From NCBI RefSeq assembly GCF_022458895.1, contig NZ_JAINFL010000001.1, positions 310,001-374,000 on the forward strand: 64,000 nt of DNA, in the 5' to 3' direction. This document shows positions 52,803-62,580 of the stretch, in pieces. Below the pieces are notes generated by a model. That model had not been told where the DNA came from, did no database searches, and was given only the letters and a program-made list of their open reading frames with translations. The stretch's first letter is position 1, and each line of letters begins with the position of its first letter. Position numbers and translations under genes: made by a program. The DNA is from Roseihalotalea indica (lineage in GTDB: Bacteria; Bacteroidota; Bacteroidia; Cytophagales; Cyclobacteriaceae).

Positions 52803-53876
52803 ATGAAAAATAATTATGCGCTAATTATGGCAGGCGGCGTAGGCACCCGTTTGTGGCCCGTCAGCCGGCAGCAATTTCCCAAGCAGTTTCATGATGTAAT
52901 TGGTATTGGAGAATCACTGTTGCAATCTACTTTTAATCGCCTGCGTAAGGTTTGCCCTACCGAGAATATCTATATCATTTCTAATCAGGATTATTACGCT
53001 CTCATTAAAGAACAGCTGCCTGACTTAACGGATGACCAGATTCTACTTGAACCTGAATTACGAAATACAGCGCCCTGCGTGGCTTATGCTTTCTATAAAA
53101 TTGCTCAAAAAAACCCGGAAGCCAATCTGATCGTGTCTCCGGCAGACCATCTGATTGTGAAAGAAGATGAGTTTGTTCAATTAGCCAAGAACGCGCTGGA
53201 AATTGCCAGCCAAAATGATTATCTGATCACCTTCGGCATTAACCCCAGCCGTCCGGATACCGGGTATGGGTATATTGAATACGAAAAGGCAAACGAAGGT
53301 GGAGTATATAAAGTAGCGGCATTCAAAGAAAAACCAGATCGGGCCACGGCCGAAGAGTTTCTGAAGCAAGGAAATTTTGTATGGAACTCAGGTATCTTTG
53401 TCTGGAGCCTGGCTGCTATCAAAAAAAGTTATGAGCAGTATCTGCCGGAAGTAAGTGAGTTGTTTGCACGGGGCGAAGGAGAATACTACACTGATCAGGA
53501 ATCCGACTTTATCAAAAAAACGTACCATAACTGTATCAATATCTCTATTGACTACGGTATTTTAGAGAAAGCCGAAAATGTATATGTCATGCCGGCCGAG
53601 ATTGGCTGGACGGACTTAGGCACTTGGAAATCTATTGATGGAGAGCAACGAAAAGATGAGCATGGTAATAGTTTGTTAGGCGAAGTTATGACCTACGGCA
53701 CCAAGAATTCGTTTATCAAGATTCCGAAGGATAAGATTGGAGTAGTACAGGGCTTGGATAATTATATCGTGATTATGACGGAGGATGCTCTCATGATTTG
53801 TAGCAAAGAGGAAGAACAAATGGTTAAGAAGTTTCTTAATGATATTAAAGAAAAAGGTTTAACGGCATATATCTAA
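52803..53876 (+). CDS. manC: Mannose-1-phosphate guanylyltransferase
   Basis: A 357-residue nucleotidyltransferase making GDP-mannose from GTP and mannose-1-phosphate. The signature [20 protein letters not shown] begins at residue 10. [25 protein letters not shown] and WNSGIFVW follow. It lacks the C-terminal isomerase domain found in bifunctional ManC/AlgA (about 480 residues). gmd follows after 7 bp and fcl after a further 29 bp, making a GDP-L-fucose operon. Confidence 0.95.
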   Translation: MKNNYALIMAGGVGTRLWPVSRQQFPKQFHDVIGIGESLLQSTFNRLRKVCPTENIYIISNQDYYALIKEQLPDLTDDQILLEPELRNTAPCVAYAFYKIAQKNPEANLIVSPADHLIVKEDEFVQLAKNALEIASQNDYLITFGINPSRPDTGYGYIEYEKANEGGVYKVAAFKEKPDRATAEEFLKQGNFVWNSGIFVWSLAAIKKSYEQYLPEVSELFARGEGEYYTDQESDFIKKTYHNCINISIDYGILEKAENVYVMPAEIGWTDLGTWKSIDGEQRKDEHGNSLLGEVMTYGTKNSFIKIPKDKIGVVQGLDNYIVIMTEDALMICSKEEEQMVKKFLNDIKEKGLTAYI

Positions 53877-53883
53877 TATTACT

Positions 53884-54996
53884 ATGAAAAAAGCGTTAAT
53901 CACCGGAATCACCGGCCAGGATGGTGCGTATCTGACAGAGTTGTTATTAAAAAAAGGATATGAAGTGCACGGTATCAAGCGTAGAACTTCACTCTTTAAT
54001 ACTGATCGTATTGATCACCTGTATCAAGATCCCCACGAAAAAGATCTGCGATTCAAGCTTCACTATGGTGACTTGACTGACTCTACCAATATCATTCGTA
54101 TTGTACAGGAAGTGCAGCCAGACGAAATCTATAATCTGGGTGCCATGTCGCACGTAAAAGTAAGCTTTGATACCCCCGAATACACCGCTAATGTAGACGG
54201 ACTGGGAACGTTGCGTATTCTGGAAGCCGTACGTATCTTGGGGCTGGAACAGAAAACCAAAATCTATCAGGCATCAACTTCTGAACTCTACGGCCTGGTA
54301 CAAGAAGTGCCTCAAAGTGAGAAAACTCCTTTCTACCCTCGCTCCCCCTACGCGGTTGCCAAAATGTACGGATACTGGATCACGGTAAATTATCGGGAAG
54401 CGTATAAAATGTATGCAGTTAACGGAATTTTGTTTAACCACGAGTCACCGATTCGGGGTGAAACATTTGTTACCCGGAAAATCACTCGGGCGGCTGCCCG
54501 TATTGCCCTGGGCTTGCAAGATTGCTGCTATCTGGGAAACATGGATGCTAAGCGTGACTGGGGCCATGCTAAAGATTATGTGCAGGCCATGTGGCTAATT
54601 CTTCAACAAGAAGTGCCCGAAGATTATGTGATCGCTACCGGAATCACCACCACCGTGCGCGATTTTGTAAAGATGTCATTCGCAGAAATGGGCATAGAGA
54701 TCGCTTTTGAAGGAAAAGCAGCCGAAGAGATTGGAAAAGTAGTTCGCTGTAACAACCCTGATTACCAATTACCAGAAGGTAAAACAGTGGTGCAGGTAGA
54801 TCCGCGTTATTATCGGCCTACCGAGGTAGAACTACTTATTGGAGACCCTACAAAAGCCAAAGAAAAACTAGGCTGGGAGCTTGAATATGATTTGAAAGGG
54901 TTAGTAGAAGATATGGTACAGTCTGATCTAGAGCTATTTAAGCGAGACAAATTCCTGCTTAAAGGTGGGCATAAGGTATTTAACTACCACGAATAA
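53884..54996 (+). CDS. gmd: GDP-mannose 4,6-dehydratase
   Basis: A 370-residue short-chain dehydrogenase-fold enzyme converting GDP-mannose to GDP-4-keto-6-deoxymannose. Motifs are [18 protein letters not shown] (NADP), [30 protein letters not shown] and [12 protein letters not shown] with the YxxxK catalytic pair. [13 protein letters not shown] is the family's substrate loop. It is a standard length member, between manC and fcl. Confidence 0.97.
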   Translation: MKKALITGITGQDGAYLTELLLKKGYEVHGIKRRTSLFNTDRIDHLYQDPHEKDLRFKLHYGDLTDSTNIIRIVQEVQPDEIYNLGAMSHVKVSFDTPEYTANVDGLGTLRILEAVRILGLEQKTKIYQASTSELYGLVQEVPQSEKTPFYPRSPYAVAKMYGYWITVNYREAYKMYAVNGILFNHESPIRGETFVTRKITRAAARIALGLQDCCYLGNMDAKRDWGHAKDYVQAMWLILQQEVPEDYVIATGITTTVRDFVKMSFAEMGIEIAFEGKAAEEIGKVVRCNNPDYQLPEGKTVVQVDPRYYRPTEVELLIGDPTKAKEKLGWELEYDLKGLVEDMVQSDLELFKRDKFLLKGGHKVFNYHE

Positions 54997-55025
54997 TTTT
55001 TTAAGAACCATAACCTGTTTTTGTT

Positions 55026-55958
55026 TTGGAAAAAGAAGCCAAAATCTATATTGCCGGCCATCGAGGGATGGTCGGTTCTGCTATACTGAGAAACTTACAG
55101 AGTAAAGGCTATTCAAACTTTGTGTTTCGCCGTTCGGCCGAGCTGGACTTGCGAAGTCAGCAGGCCGTTGCCGATTTTTTTGCTGAGGAAAAGCCCGACT
55201 ACGTATTTCTGGCCGCAGCAAAGGTCGGCGGTATTCATGCCAATAATACTTACCGGGGCGAGTTTCTCTATGATAATCTGATGATTCAGAATAATATTAT
55301 TCATCAGAGCTACGTGCAAGGCGTAAAGAAATTACAGTTTCTGGGATCTTCCTGTATTTATCCAAAAATGGCACCTCAGCCGCTTAAAGAGGAGTATCTG
55401 CTCACCGGACTTTTAGAGTCTACCAATGAGCCTTACGCAATTGCTAAAATTGCTGGTATTAAACTTTGTGAAAATTACCGCGCTCAGTATGGTTGCGATT
55501 TTATCTCAACCATGCCCACCAATCTTTATGGCCCCAATGATAATTACGATCTTAACAACTCTCATGTGTTGCCTGCGCTAATCCGTAAGTTTCATGAAGC
55601 TAAAGAAAACGGAGCCGAGAGTGTTGAAATTTGGGGCACAGGAAGCCCTCGCCGGGAGTTCTTGCATGTTGATGATCTGGCCGAAGCATGTGTATACCTG
55701 ATGGAGCATTATAGTGAGCCTGAACTGGTTAATATCGGGACGGGCGAAGATATTCCTATTAAAGATCTGGCTTTACTTATTAAAGACATCGTTGGGTTTG
55801 AAGGCGAACTGAAGTTTGATACCTCCAAGCCTGATGGCACTCCGCGAAAACTGATGGATGTAAGCAAGCTGCATAGCTATGGGTGGAAGCATAAAATTGG
55901 CCTGCGCGAGGGTATAACGTCAGTATATAAACAGTACCAGCAAGAAGTAGCAGTCTAA
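55026..55958 (+). CDS. fcl: GDP-L-fucose synthase
   Basis: A 310-residue epimerase/reductase completing GDP-L-fucose from the Gmd product. Visible are [15 protein letters not shown] (NADP), [44 protein letters not shown] (YxxxK) and [13 protein letters not shown]. No ATG precedes the conserved N-terminus in frame, so the start is TTG at 55026. Fucose will be used in surface glycans; the user glycosyltransferases are not in the window. Confidence 0.96.
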   Translation: MEKEAKIYIAGHRGMVGSAILRNLQSKGYSNFVFRRSAELDLRSQQAVADFFAEEKPDYVFLAAAKVGGIHANNTYRGEFLYDNLMIQNNIIHQSYVQGVKKLQFLGSSCIYPKMAPQPLKEEYLLTGLLESTNEPYAIAKIAGIKLCENYRAQYGCDFISTMPTNLYGPNDNYDLNNSHVLPALIRKFHEAKENGAESVEIWGTGSPRREFLHVDDLAEACVYLMEHYSEPELVNIGTGEDIPIKDLALLIKDIVGFEGELKFDTSKPDGTPRKLMDVSKLHSYGWKHKIGLREGITSVYKQYQQEVAV

Positions 55959-55988
55959 AAGTGTTGTAACATTAGAGGGGAGCCTTTC

Positions 55989-56016
55989 CGTATAGAATAA
56001 TGAAACTCACTATACG
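55989..56016. promoter_or_regulatory. 7-bp inverted repeat at the pspC start
   Basis: CGTATAG (55989-55995) and CTATACG (56010-56016) are perfect inverted repeats 14 bp apart, ending 3 bp before the pspC ATG. They could form an operator or a start-site hairpin. No regulator is identified. Confidence 0.35.
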
Positions 56017-56019
56017 ATT

Positions 56020-56202
56020 ATGGCAAAATTAACCCTCTCTCGTAATAATAAGATAATAGCTGGCGTCTGTGGCGGTCTGGCCGCTCATTTTGGCTGGGAT
56101 GCTACGCTAGTACGAATTCTGTTTGCCATTGCCGGTATTATCGGAGTAGGCTCCCCTGGTATCGTATACCTGGTATTATGGCTGGTCATGAAATATTCTT
56201 AA
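56020..56202 (+). CDS. PspC-domain membrane protein
   Basis: A 60-residue stand-alone PspC domain. It has the opening LSRNNKIIAGVCGGLAAHFG followed by WDATLVRILFAIAGIIGVGS and a C-terminal helix. PspC proteins sit in the inner membrane and in several bacteria take part in the phage-shock response. Its partner PspA is encoded 54 kb away at 975 in this window. The gene is monocistronic with a long, strong terminator. Confidence 0.92.
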   Translation: MAKLTLSRNNKIIAGVCGGLAAHFGWDATLVRILFAIAGIIGVGSPGIVYLVLWLVMKYS

Positions 56203-56243
56203 CTCATTCTCCTTTCATCATTTTCTAATCAGGCTAAAATCTG

Positions 56244-56292
56244 AGATTCTCTTTTTGCAGGTAGTTTATTAAAGCAAAAAGAGAATCTTTTT
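56244..56292 (+). terminator. Strong intrinsic terminator after pspC
   Basis: A 15-bp perfect stem, AGATTCTCTTTTTGC (56244-56258) with its complement at 56274-56288, followed by Ts to 56292. It isolates pspC from the TetR/hydrolase unit. Confidence 0.9.
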
Positions 56293-56296
56293 CGAG

Positions 56297-56304
56297 TAAG
56301 TTTG
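56297..56304 (+). promoter_or_regulatory. -7 element of the TetR/hydrolase operon
   Basis: TAAGTTTG, an exact TAnnTTTG match, 38 bp before the tetR-type ATG and just upstream of the operator palindrome. The -33 region lies in the preceding terminator and is weak. Confidence 0.5.
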
Positions 56305-56313
56305 CGTTATAAA

Positions 56314-56327
56314 ATACCGATCGGTAT
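56314..56327. promoter_or_regulatory. Palindromic TetR-type operator
   Basis: ATACCGATCGGTAT is a perfect 14-bp palindrome between the -7 element and the regulator's ATG (56342). Position fits steric block of transcription. A degenerate copy lies before the hydrolase gene at 56948. Confidence 0.7.
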
Positions 56328-56341
56328 CTTAGCGTTAGAAT

Positions 56342-56947
56342 ATGAGAAATCCGGAAATTACCAGGCAGTTAATTATTGACAAGTCAATGGGCTTGTTCAA
56401 TATCAAAGGATATCAGGCAACTTCTATATCTGATATTACTCAGGCCACAGGCATTACCAAAGGGGCTATTTACGCTAACTTCAACAATAAAGAGGAAGTG
56501 GCTATTGCGGCGTTTGAGTCTGCTTTAGGGATTGTAATGAAGGAAATCAGAGAGTATATTCGATCTGCCCCCACCGCGCCATTGAAGCTAAAAGCCGTAC
56601 TTACCTATTATGAGCAATATATCGGGAACCCACCTATTCCAGGGGGATGTCCAGTATTAAATACAGCCGTAGAGGCGGATGACAACTACCCGCAATTGCG
56701 CGCTAGAGTGGTTCGGCTTATTTCGCAGCTCAAAGACGCTCTACGGCAAATTGTACATCGCGGCATTGTAGAGGGGCAGTTGCAACCCGATTTAGATGTA
56801 GATGGGTTTGTAATGTTATTCTATGCAGCTATTGAAGGAGCTATTATGGTGTCTAGAGTAGAAGGTGACCGAGAATCCTTCCGAAGTGTGAGCCACTACT
56901 TAATAACGATAATTGATAATTATACGCTCAATAAAAGTAATTCTTAA
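56342..56947 (+). CDS. TetR/AcrR-family repressor
   Basis: A 201-residue regulator. The N-terminal helix-turn-helix is typical (TSISDITQATGITKGAIYAN, then FNNKEEVAIAAFES), and the C-terminal ligand domain has FYAAIEGAIMVSRVEGDRES. Family members repress until a small ligand binds. The palindrome at 56314-56327 is the expected self-operator, and the alpha/beta hydrolase 18 bp downstream is the expected co-regulated gene. The inducer is unknown, perhaps the hydrolase's substrate. Confidence 0.92.
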   Translation: MRNPEITRQLIIDKSMGLFNIKGYQATSISDITQATGITKGAIYANFNNKEEVAIAAFESALGIVMKEIREYIRSAPTAPLKLKAVLTYYEQYIGNPPIPGGCPVLNTAVEADDNYPQLRARVVRLISQLKDALRQIVHRGIVEGQLQPDLDVDGFVMLFYAAIEGAIMVSRVEGDRESFRSVSHYLITIIDNYTLNKSNS

Positions 56948-56961
56948 AAACCAATCGGTAT
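56948..56961. promoter_or_regulatory. Degenerate second operator before the hydrolase gene
   Basis: AAACCAATCGGTAT matches the upstream palindrome at 12 of 14 positions and sits in the 18-bp gap between the regulator's stop and the hydrolase ATG (56966). Confidence 0.45.
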
Positions 56962-56965
56962 TTTT

Positions 56966-57895
56966 ATGAAAGAGCCTATTATCATTCAGGGAGAGGAAAA
57001 AAATCTAGGCCGTCCGCCCTATCACCCTGCTAAATCAAATAGAAAACTCAGGATAATCAAAAAAGGGCTTCAGGTAATACAGCATATTGCTCCCGAAAAG
57101 GCAGCAAACATAATCTGGCATTATTTCACTCGCCCTGGGAAGAGCCGTTTTTCAGAAGCACAATCTGCTTTCCTGGAAGAAGCCATTACCCAAATGATCT
57201 CCTATCAAGGTCATCAGATTGCTACCTACCAATGGGGGCATGATGGGCCGAAAATATTATTATGCCACGGTTGGCGTTCTAAGTCAGCCGATTTTCGCCG
57301 GATGGTCACTGCCTTGGTGGCAGAAGGATATGTAGTTGAAGGAATTGATATGAAAGCGCATGGTAACTCTGATGGTGAATATACGGCTCTGCCGGAGTTT
57401 ATAGAGATTTTCAAAAACTACTATGTCAAAAATGGTCCTTACCATGCCGTGATTGGTTATTCTATGGGTGGACTGGCAGCGGGAATGGCACTTGCCGAGA
57501 TTACTCCTAGCATTCATCCCAAACATCTGCTACTGATTGCTTCTCCGCCCTATGTTCGTTATTTCTTCTATGATATTGTGAAATCAGCTGGATGCGGCGA
57601 CAGGGTGTATCATCGTTTTTGTGATTTAGTAGAAAAGCATTATTACAAGCCAGTAGATTACTACGACTTACGAGACAAACAACCCTTGCTTAATGACATC
57701 GATATTCACCTTATATATGATGAGGATGACCAAACGGTGCCACTTGAAAAAGGCAAAGGTTTATGGACATATTTGCCCAGAGCAACTTTTGTTCATACCA
57801 AAAAGATGGGACATTATCGGATCATTGCTAACGAGAAAATCATAGAGTACATAGCGCACGCACTACACCAAGTAAAATATTCGGTAAAAGCCTAG
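56966..57895 (+). CDS. Alpha/beta hydrolase
   Basis: A 309-residue serine hydrolase. The nucleophile Ser166 is in AVIGYSMGGLAAG, the oxyanion-hole region is ILLCHGWRS (97-105), and the acidic and histidine members are probably in IYDEDDQTVPL and KKMGHYRII. A ~70-residue N-terminal helical part precedes the core. Substrate unknown; the co-encoded TetR repressor suggests an inducible esterase for a toxic or signalling ester. It ends 9 bp from the convergent dxs. Confidence 0.88.
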   Translation: MKEPIIIQGEEKNLGRPPYHPAKSNRKLRIIKKGLQVIQHIAPEKAANIIWHYFTRPGKSRFSEAQSAFLEEAITQMISYQGHQIATYQWGHDGPKILLCHGWRSKSADFRRMVTALVAEGYVVEGIDMKAHGNSDGEYTALPEFIEIFKNYYVKNGPYHAVIGYSMGGLAAGMALAEITPSIHPKHLLLIASPPYVRYFFYDIVKSAGCGDRVYHRFCDLVEKHYYKPVDYYDLRDKQPLLNDIDIHLIYDEDDQTVPLEKGKGLWTYLPRATFVHTKKMGHYRIIANEKIIEYIAHALHQVKYSVKA

Positions 57896-57904
57896 CGAGA
57901 TTAG

Positions 57905-59818
57905 TTACAAAACAGTAACACCTAATAAGGCACGCACTTCTTGAGCGATACTGGCGGGATCGTAGCCACACTCGCGATGCAACTCAATTTGCTCACCATG
58001 CTCAATAATACTATCGGGAATACCCAGCCGCTTAACGGAAGCATTATAGCCATGATCTGCCATAAACTCTAATACTGCACTGCCAAAGCCACCCATAAGG
58101 CAACCATCTTCTACCGTGATAACCCGATTAAAACGGCTAAAAACTTCGTGTAGTAAAGCATGGTCCAGGGGCTTTACGAAACGTAAGTCATAGTGCGCGG
58201 GGTGCAGGTCATCTTTTGCCAGTACCTGGCAGGCTTCAATAGCATAATTTCCAACGTGCCCAATGGTTAAGATGGCCACTTCTTCCCCATCTTGCACAAG
58301 TTGCCCTTTCCCTACCGGAATCTCTTCCATCGGAGTACGCCAATCGGGCATTACTCCTTGGCCACGAGGGTAGCGAATAGAAAAAGCGCCGTCTTTGTAG
58401 AGCGTAGCGGTGTACATTAAATTTCGTAATTCAGCCTCATTCATTGGAGCAGAAACCACAATATTCGGTAAGCAGCGCATGTATGCTAAATCATAAGCGC
58501 CGTGGTGAGTGGGTCCATCAGCCCCTGCAATGCCGGCCCGGTCCAGGCAGAAGATGACGGGCAGTTTTTGAATGCATACGTCATGAATGACCTGGTCGTA
58601 AGCACGCTGCATAAAAGTGCTGTAGATATTACAGAAGGGAATAAGTCCTTGAGTGGCTAACCCGGCAGAAAAGGTAACTGCATGTTGTTCGGCAATTCCT
58701 ACATCAAAAGCCCGGTCAGGCATCTCCTTCATCATAATGTTCATGGAAGAGCCAGAGGGCATAGCCGGGGTAATGCCTACAATTTTTTCGTTCTCTATGG
58801 CAAGCTCCACAATGGTCTCACCAAATACATTTTGGTATTTGGGCGCCTGTGGGGTGTCATATACCTTCTTACGAATTTCACCGGTAAGCTTATCAAACTT
58901 TCCGGGAGCGTGCCACTTGGTTTGATCTTGTTCCGCTTGTAAATAACCTTTCCCCTTTAAAGTCACACAATGCAGAATCTTGGGGCCGGGAATCTTCTTC
59001 AGGTCTTCCATCACGCTCACCAGATGATTTACATCATGGCCATCTACCGGACCGAAATAGCGTAAGTTCAGAGACTCAAATAAGTTACTTTGTTTTAACA
59101 AAAAGGCCTTGATGCTGCTTTCCAGCTTGGAAACAATCTCCTGTGCATTGGTGCCGAACTTACTGACTTTGCCAAGCAACTTCCAAACATCATCCCGCAC
59201 CTTATTATAGGTCTGCGATGTCGTAATATCCGTCAGGTAATCTTTTAAAGCACCTACGTTTGGATCGATTGACATGCAGTTATCATTCAACACAATCAAA
59301 AGATTAGTGTCAGAAACACCCGCATGATTCATCGCCTCGAAAGCCATACCACCCGTCATGGCTCCATCACCAATAACAGCAATATGCTGTCGGTTTTTAT
59401 CGCCTTGGTATTTAGAGGCTACTGCCATGCCCAGCGCGGCTGAGATAGAAGTAGAAGAGTGGCCTACGCCAAAAGTATCGTACTCGCTCTCACTGCGTTT
59501 GGGAAAGCCTGACAGCCCTTTGTAGATTCGGTTAGTATGAAAAGCCTCTCGGCGGCCAGTCAATATCTTATGCCCATATGCCTGATGGCCTACATCCCAT
59601 ACGAGCTGATCATAAGGAGTATTGAATACAGTATGGAGAGCTACAGTCAGTTCTACCACACCTAGGCTGGCACCAAAATGACCACCATATACAGAAACAG
59701 TATCGATAATAAACTGACGAAGCTCGTCGGCTAATTGTACTCGTTGTTCGGGGGTTAACGGCTTAAGATCAGTGGGGGTATCAATGGCAGCTAACAATTT
59801 GCCAGGCTTTATCAGCAT
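57905..59818 (-). CDS. dxs: 1-deoxy-D-xylulose-5-phosphate synthase
   Basis: A 637-residue thiamine-diphosphate enzyme condensing pyruvate and glyceraldehyde-3-phosphate, the first step of the MEP isoprenoid pathway. Visible are VWDVGHQAYGHKILTGR, VIGDGAMTGGMAFEAMNHAG (TPP motif), YFGPVDGHD, DVGIAEQHAVTFSAGLA (catalytic Glu) and DRAGIAGADGPTHHG. Length is standard. It is transcribed alone, divergent from scpA. Confidence 0.97.
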   Translation of the reverse strand: MLIKPGKLLAAIDTPTDLKPLTPEQRVQLADELRQFIIDTVSVYGGHFGASLGVVELTVALHTVFNTPYDQLVWDVGHQAYGHKILTGRREAFHTNRIYKGLSGFPKRSESEYDTFGVGHSSTSISAALGMAVASKYQGDKNRQHIAVIGDGAMTGGMAFEAMNHAGVSDTNLLIVLNDNCMSIDPNVGALKDYLTDITTSQTYNKVRDDVWKLLGKVSKFGTNAQEIVSKLESSIKAFLLKQSNLFESLNLRYFGPVDGHDVNHLVSVMEDLKKIPGPKILHCVTLKGKGYLQAEQDQTKWHAPGKFDKLTGEIRKKVYDTPQAPKYQNVFGETIVELAIENEKIVGITPAMPSGSSMNIMMKEMPDRAFDVGIAEQHAVTFSAGLATQGLIPFCNIYSTFMQRAYDQVIHDVCIQKLPVIFCLDRAGIAGADGPTHHGAYDLAYMRCLPNIVVSAPMNEAELRNLMYTATLYKDGAFSIRYPRGQGVMPDWRTPMEEIPVGKGQLVQDGEEVAILTIGHVGNYAIEACQVLAKDDLHPAHYDLRFVKPLDHALLHEVFSRFNRVITVEDGCLMGGFGSAVLEFMADHGYNASVKRLGIPDSIIEHGEQIELHRECGYDPASIAQEVRALLGVTVL

Positions 59819-59952
59819 AATTGTTTATTTATTTTTTGCTATTCTTAAACTAGGATAGAAAGCGAATGTTTAAAGATCACCAATCCGGTGTACGAAAATA
59901 CAAAAGAACAGTTTTTCAGATGAGTAACCGGAGGATTGATCGTAATATATAA

Positions 59953-59960
59953 TAAATTTG
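59953..59960 (+). promoter_or_regulatory. Candidate -7 element of the scpA operon
   Basis: TAAATTTG matches TAnnTTTG about 70 bp before the scpA start; no good -33 partner is seen. Confidence 0.35.
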
Positions 59961-60026
59961 TTTCGACCTTCTTGCCTATGAGGCAGTTGTTGAAATAGAT
60001 TTACTTTACCCAACATTGCGCTAACT

Positions 60027-60779
60027 GTGAGTTTTGAAATTAAATTACCTCTATTTGAGGGGCCTTTTGATTTGTTGCTGTTTTTTATCGAGCGCGACGA
60101 GCTGGATATTCATGATATTCCAATATCCAAAATTACAAATGATTTCTTAAACTATCTGCATGAATTGGAGCAGATGAACATTGAGGTGGCAAGTGAGTTT
60201 ATACTGGTAGCGGCTACTCTGATGCGTATTAAAGCGAAGATGCTATTGCCTCGCCCTGTGCTAAATGAAGAAGGTGAAGAGGTTGATCCCAGAGAAGAGC
60301 TGGTTAAACATCTGCTGGAGTATAAAAAATATAAGTCGGTGGTTGATGAGCTGGCAGCGCTTGAAGAAGAGCGCATGCAAAAATATGAGCGGGGCAATGT
60401 AGTGAAGGAATTAAGTAAGCTAGCTCAGGCACAGCAGGTAGAAGCAGAGCTGCAACATGTTGATTTGTACAAATTGCTGAAGGTATACGAAAAGGTGCTG
60501 GAGCGGTTTGCGCAGGAAAAAAAGGAGCAGCCTCATCAGGTAGTGCAGTACCCTTATACGGTAGAGGGGCAGAAGGAATACATCCGACAGTTGCTGAAAC
60601 AACAACCTCGCGATGTGACCTTTATTTCTATTATTGAGCAAAACCCGCATAAGATTGCAGTGATCTTCAATTTTTTAGCCATTTTAGAATTGCTCCAAAT
60701 TAACAAGCTGACAATTAAGATTGGAGAAGGGTACAACAATTTTTGGATATACGAAACGGAAGATGCGGAGAGTGCATGA
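60027..60779 (+). CDS. scpA: Segregation and condensation protein A
   Basis: A 250-residue kleisin that bridges SMC heads with ScpB in chromosome compaction. Family marks are IKLPLFEGPFDLLLFFIERD, IPISKITNDFLNYLH, ASEFILVAATLMRIKAKMLL and the C-terminal helix region VIFNFLAILELLQI. The start codon is GTG at the MSFEIKLP position. scpB and smc are not in the window. Its stop overlaps the next gene's ATG (ATGA). Confidence 0.95.
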   Translation: MSFEIKLPLFEGPFDLLLFFIERDELDIHDIPISKITNDFLNYLHELEQMNIEVASEFILVAATLMRIKAKMLLPRPVLNEEGEEVDPREELVKHLLEYKKYKSVVDELAALEEERMQKYERGNVVKELSKLAQAQQVEAELQHVDLYKLLKVYEKVLERFAQEKKEQPHQVVQYPYTVEGQKEYIRQLLKQQPRDVTFISIIEQNPHKIAVIFNFLAILELLQINKLTIKIGEGYNNFWIYETEDAESA

Positions 60780-61858
60780 ATATCAACTCTAAAGAAATAT
60801 TTAAAACCTTAAATCCGAACAGAATCTGGGTTCCGGTACTGATAGGGGTGGGCATTGTGTCTTATCTCTTCATCAGCGATCCTGATTTTACGGCCGATAA
60901 GCTTAAACTGGTATTTGATGCCGAACTTTGGCCATTGTTTTTAGCCATTCTGGTCATACTGATTCGTGATACTGGATACGTCTATCGGATTAAAGTGCTT
61001 ACCAACCACGATCTTACCTGGGTCAGTAGCATTTATGTTATTATTCTGTGGGAGTTTGCTTCTGCGGTTACTCCTTCAGTAGTTGGCGGAACGACCATTG
61101 TGGTGTTTGTACTGATGAAGGAGGGAATTAAGTTTGGGCGGGCATTAGCCTATGTAATGCTAACGGCTATTCTTGATAACCTGTTCTTTTTAATAATGTC
61201 CCCGCTGGCTTTGCTCTATTCTAATGACGAGCTTTTTCCCAATGCCGAAGACATGCAGGTGCATTTGGGCAACAGTTTACAGGTGCTCTTTCTGGTCAGC
61301 TACTGCCTGATTGCGGTATATACAGCTGTTATGTCTTACGCTCTGCTTATTCACCCAAGAGGATTTAAGTGGGTATTACTGCGTATTGGCAGTATCCGGT
61401 TTTTTCGGCGATGGAAGAATAACCTGAATACTCATGGTGACGAGGTAATTTTGGCCTCTAAACAGTTACGAGGCAAGAAGGGAAGGTACTGGGTAACCGT
61501 ACTGGCATTTACTTTCCTGATCTGGATTGCACGTTATGCAGTGTTGAATTGTTTAGTAACGGCTTTCTCAGAAGTAAGCTGGAGCGAGCACCTGCTAATC
61601 TTTTGCCGCCACCTAATGATGTGGATTGTTATGCTGGTGTCGCCAACTCCAGGCAGCAGCGGCACGGCAGAATTCTTTTTCAATCAATTCTTTTACGAAT
61701 TCCTGGGAGATTATACCATTGTTACTAACATTCTGTGGCGGATGTTTACATACTATCCTTACCTGTTGTTAGGGGCTATTTTCCTTCCAAGATGGATTCG
61801 CCGGGTTTTCTTTCAAAAGAAAGAGGAAAAAGCAACTCCGGTAGAAACCCCAAAATAG
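60776..61858 (+). CDS. YbhN/flippase-like domain membrane protein (second copy)
   Basis: A 360-residue polytopic protein from the ATG overlapping the scpA stop. It has about eight helices with the family segments WEFASAVTPSVVGGTTIVVF, KEGIKFGRALAYVMLTAILD and SPTPGSSGTAEFFFNQF, where TPG replaces the AAPVQGG of the copy at 9208. It also lacks a synthase domain. Placement after scpA is translationally coupled but the functional reason is not evident. Confidence 0.85.
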   Translation: MNINSKEIFKTLNPNRIWVPVLIGVGIVSYLFISDPDFTADKLKLVFDAELWPLFLAILVILIRDTGYVYRIKVLTNHDLTWVSSIYVIILWEFASAVTPSVVGGTTIVVFVLMKEGIKFGRALAYVMLTAILDNLFFLIMSPLALLYSNDELFPNAEDMQVHLGNSLQVLFLVSYCLIAVYTAVMSYALLIHPRGFKWVLLRIGSIRFFRRWKNNLNTHGDEVILASKQLRGKKGRYWVTVLAFTFLIWIARYAVLNCLVTAFSEVSWSEHLLIFCRHLMMWIVMLVSPTPGSSGTAEFFFNQFFYEFLGDYTIVTNILWRMFTYYPYLLLGAIFLPRWIRRVFFQKKEEKATPVETPK

Positions 61859-62000
61859 AAAGATTACCGGCAGTGTGCACAATGGTGAGAGAACAAGCAA
61901 ATGGGCGCTTTCTGGCTGATCAAAAGAGCAGTGGCTTACAAGTAAGCTCTTAACGTGCCCAACTCTTTATAAGACATGTAAAGTGGGTAACAAGGAGGGG

Positions 62001-62056
62001 CAAAAAAATAACAGCTTCCGAAGAACGAGTATGTCACTCATGCCTTCAGAAGCTGG
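62001..62056 (-). terminator. Intrinsic terminator after ndk
   Basis: On the minus strand CAGCTTCTGAAG (62055-62044) pairs with CTTCGGAAGCTG (62023-62012), one mismatch, followed by a run of seven Ts (about 62008-62002). Confidence 0.8.
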
Positions 62057-62072
62057 AAAGTCAATCAATTAC

Positions 62073-62492
62073 TTAGAATCGCTCAGTAGCGGCAAAGAAG
62101 AAATTTCCTTCTTGCTGAGCCGTTTCGTCAGCATCAGAGCCGTGTACGGCATTAGCCTCAATAGAGGTTGCGTAAAGCTTACGGATGGTGCCTTCTTCCG
62201 CTTCGGCGGGGTTAGTAGCACCAATCAGTTTACGGAAGTCAGCTACTGCATTGTCTTTCTCCAGAATGAGTGCCACAATAGGGCCTGACGACATATAGCT
62301 TGTCAGGTCATTATAAAAAGGGCGCTCTTTATGCACTTCGTAGAATTTACCGGCGGTTTCTTTGCTTAGTGCGGTTTTTTTCATTGCCACAATGCGAAAT
62401 CCGGCTTCTTCCATCATTTTCAAGATAGCTCCGGTATGCCCATCCGACACGGCGTCGGGTTTGATCATAGAAAAAGTTTTGTTTCCTGCCAT
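62073..62492 (-). CDS. ndk: Nucleoside diphosphate kinase
   Basis: A 139-residue enzyme moving phosphate between nucleoside di- and triphosphates through a phosphohistidine. Motifs are [29 protein letters not shown] [13 protein letters not shown], and the active site [13 protein letters not shown] with His117. Length is typical. It has its own -7 element and terminator and so is monocistronic. Confidence 0.97.
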   Translation of the reverse strand: MAGNKTFSMIKPDAVSDGHTGAILKMMEEAGFRIVAMKKTALSKETAGKFYEVHKERPFYNDLTSYMSSGPIVALILEKDNAVADFRKLIGATNPAEAEEGTIRKLYATSIEANAVHGSDADETAQQEGNFFFAATERF

Positions 62493-62533
62493 GTTTCTGA
62501 ATTTATGCTAAATTGCTGGTTACAAATTTCCCG

Positions 62534-62541
62534 CAAAGCTA
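62534..62541 (-). promoter_or_regulatory. -7 element of ndk
   Basis: Minus-strand TAGCTTTG matches TAnnTTTG, about 42 bp before the ndk ATG. A -33 match is not evident. Confidence 0.45.
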
Positions 62542-62580
62542 ACAGTTTATTACCAGCTTCCCGAATTTTTCTAAAAATTG

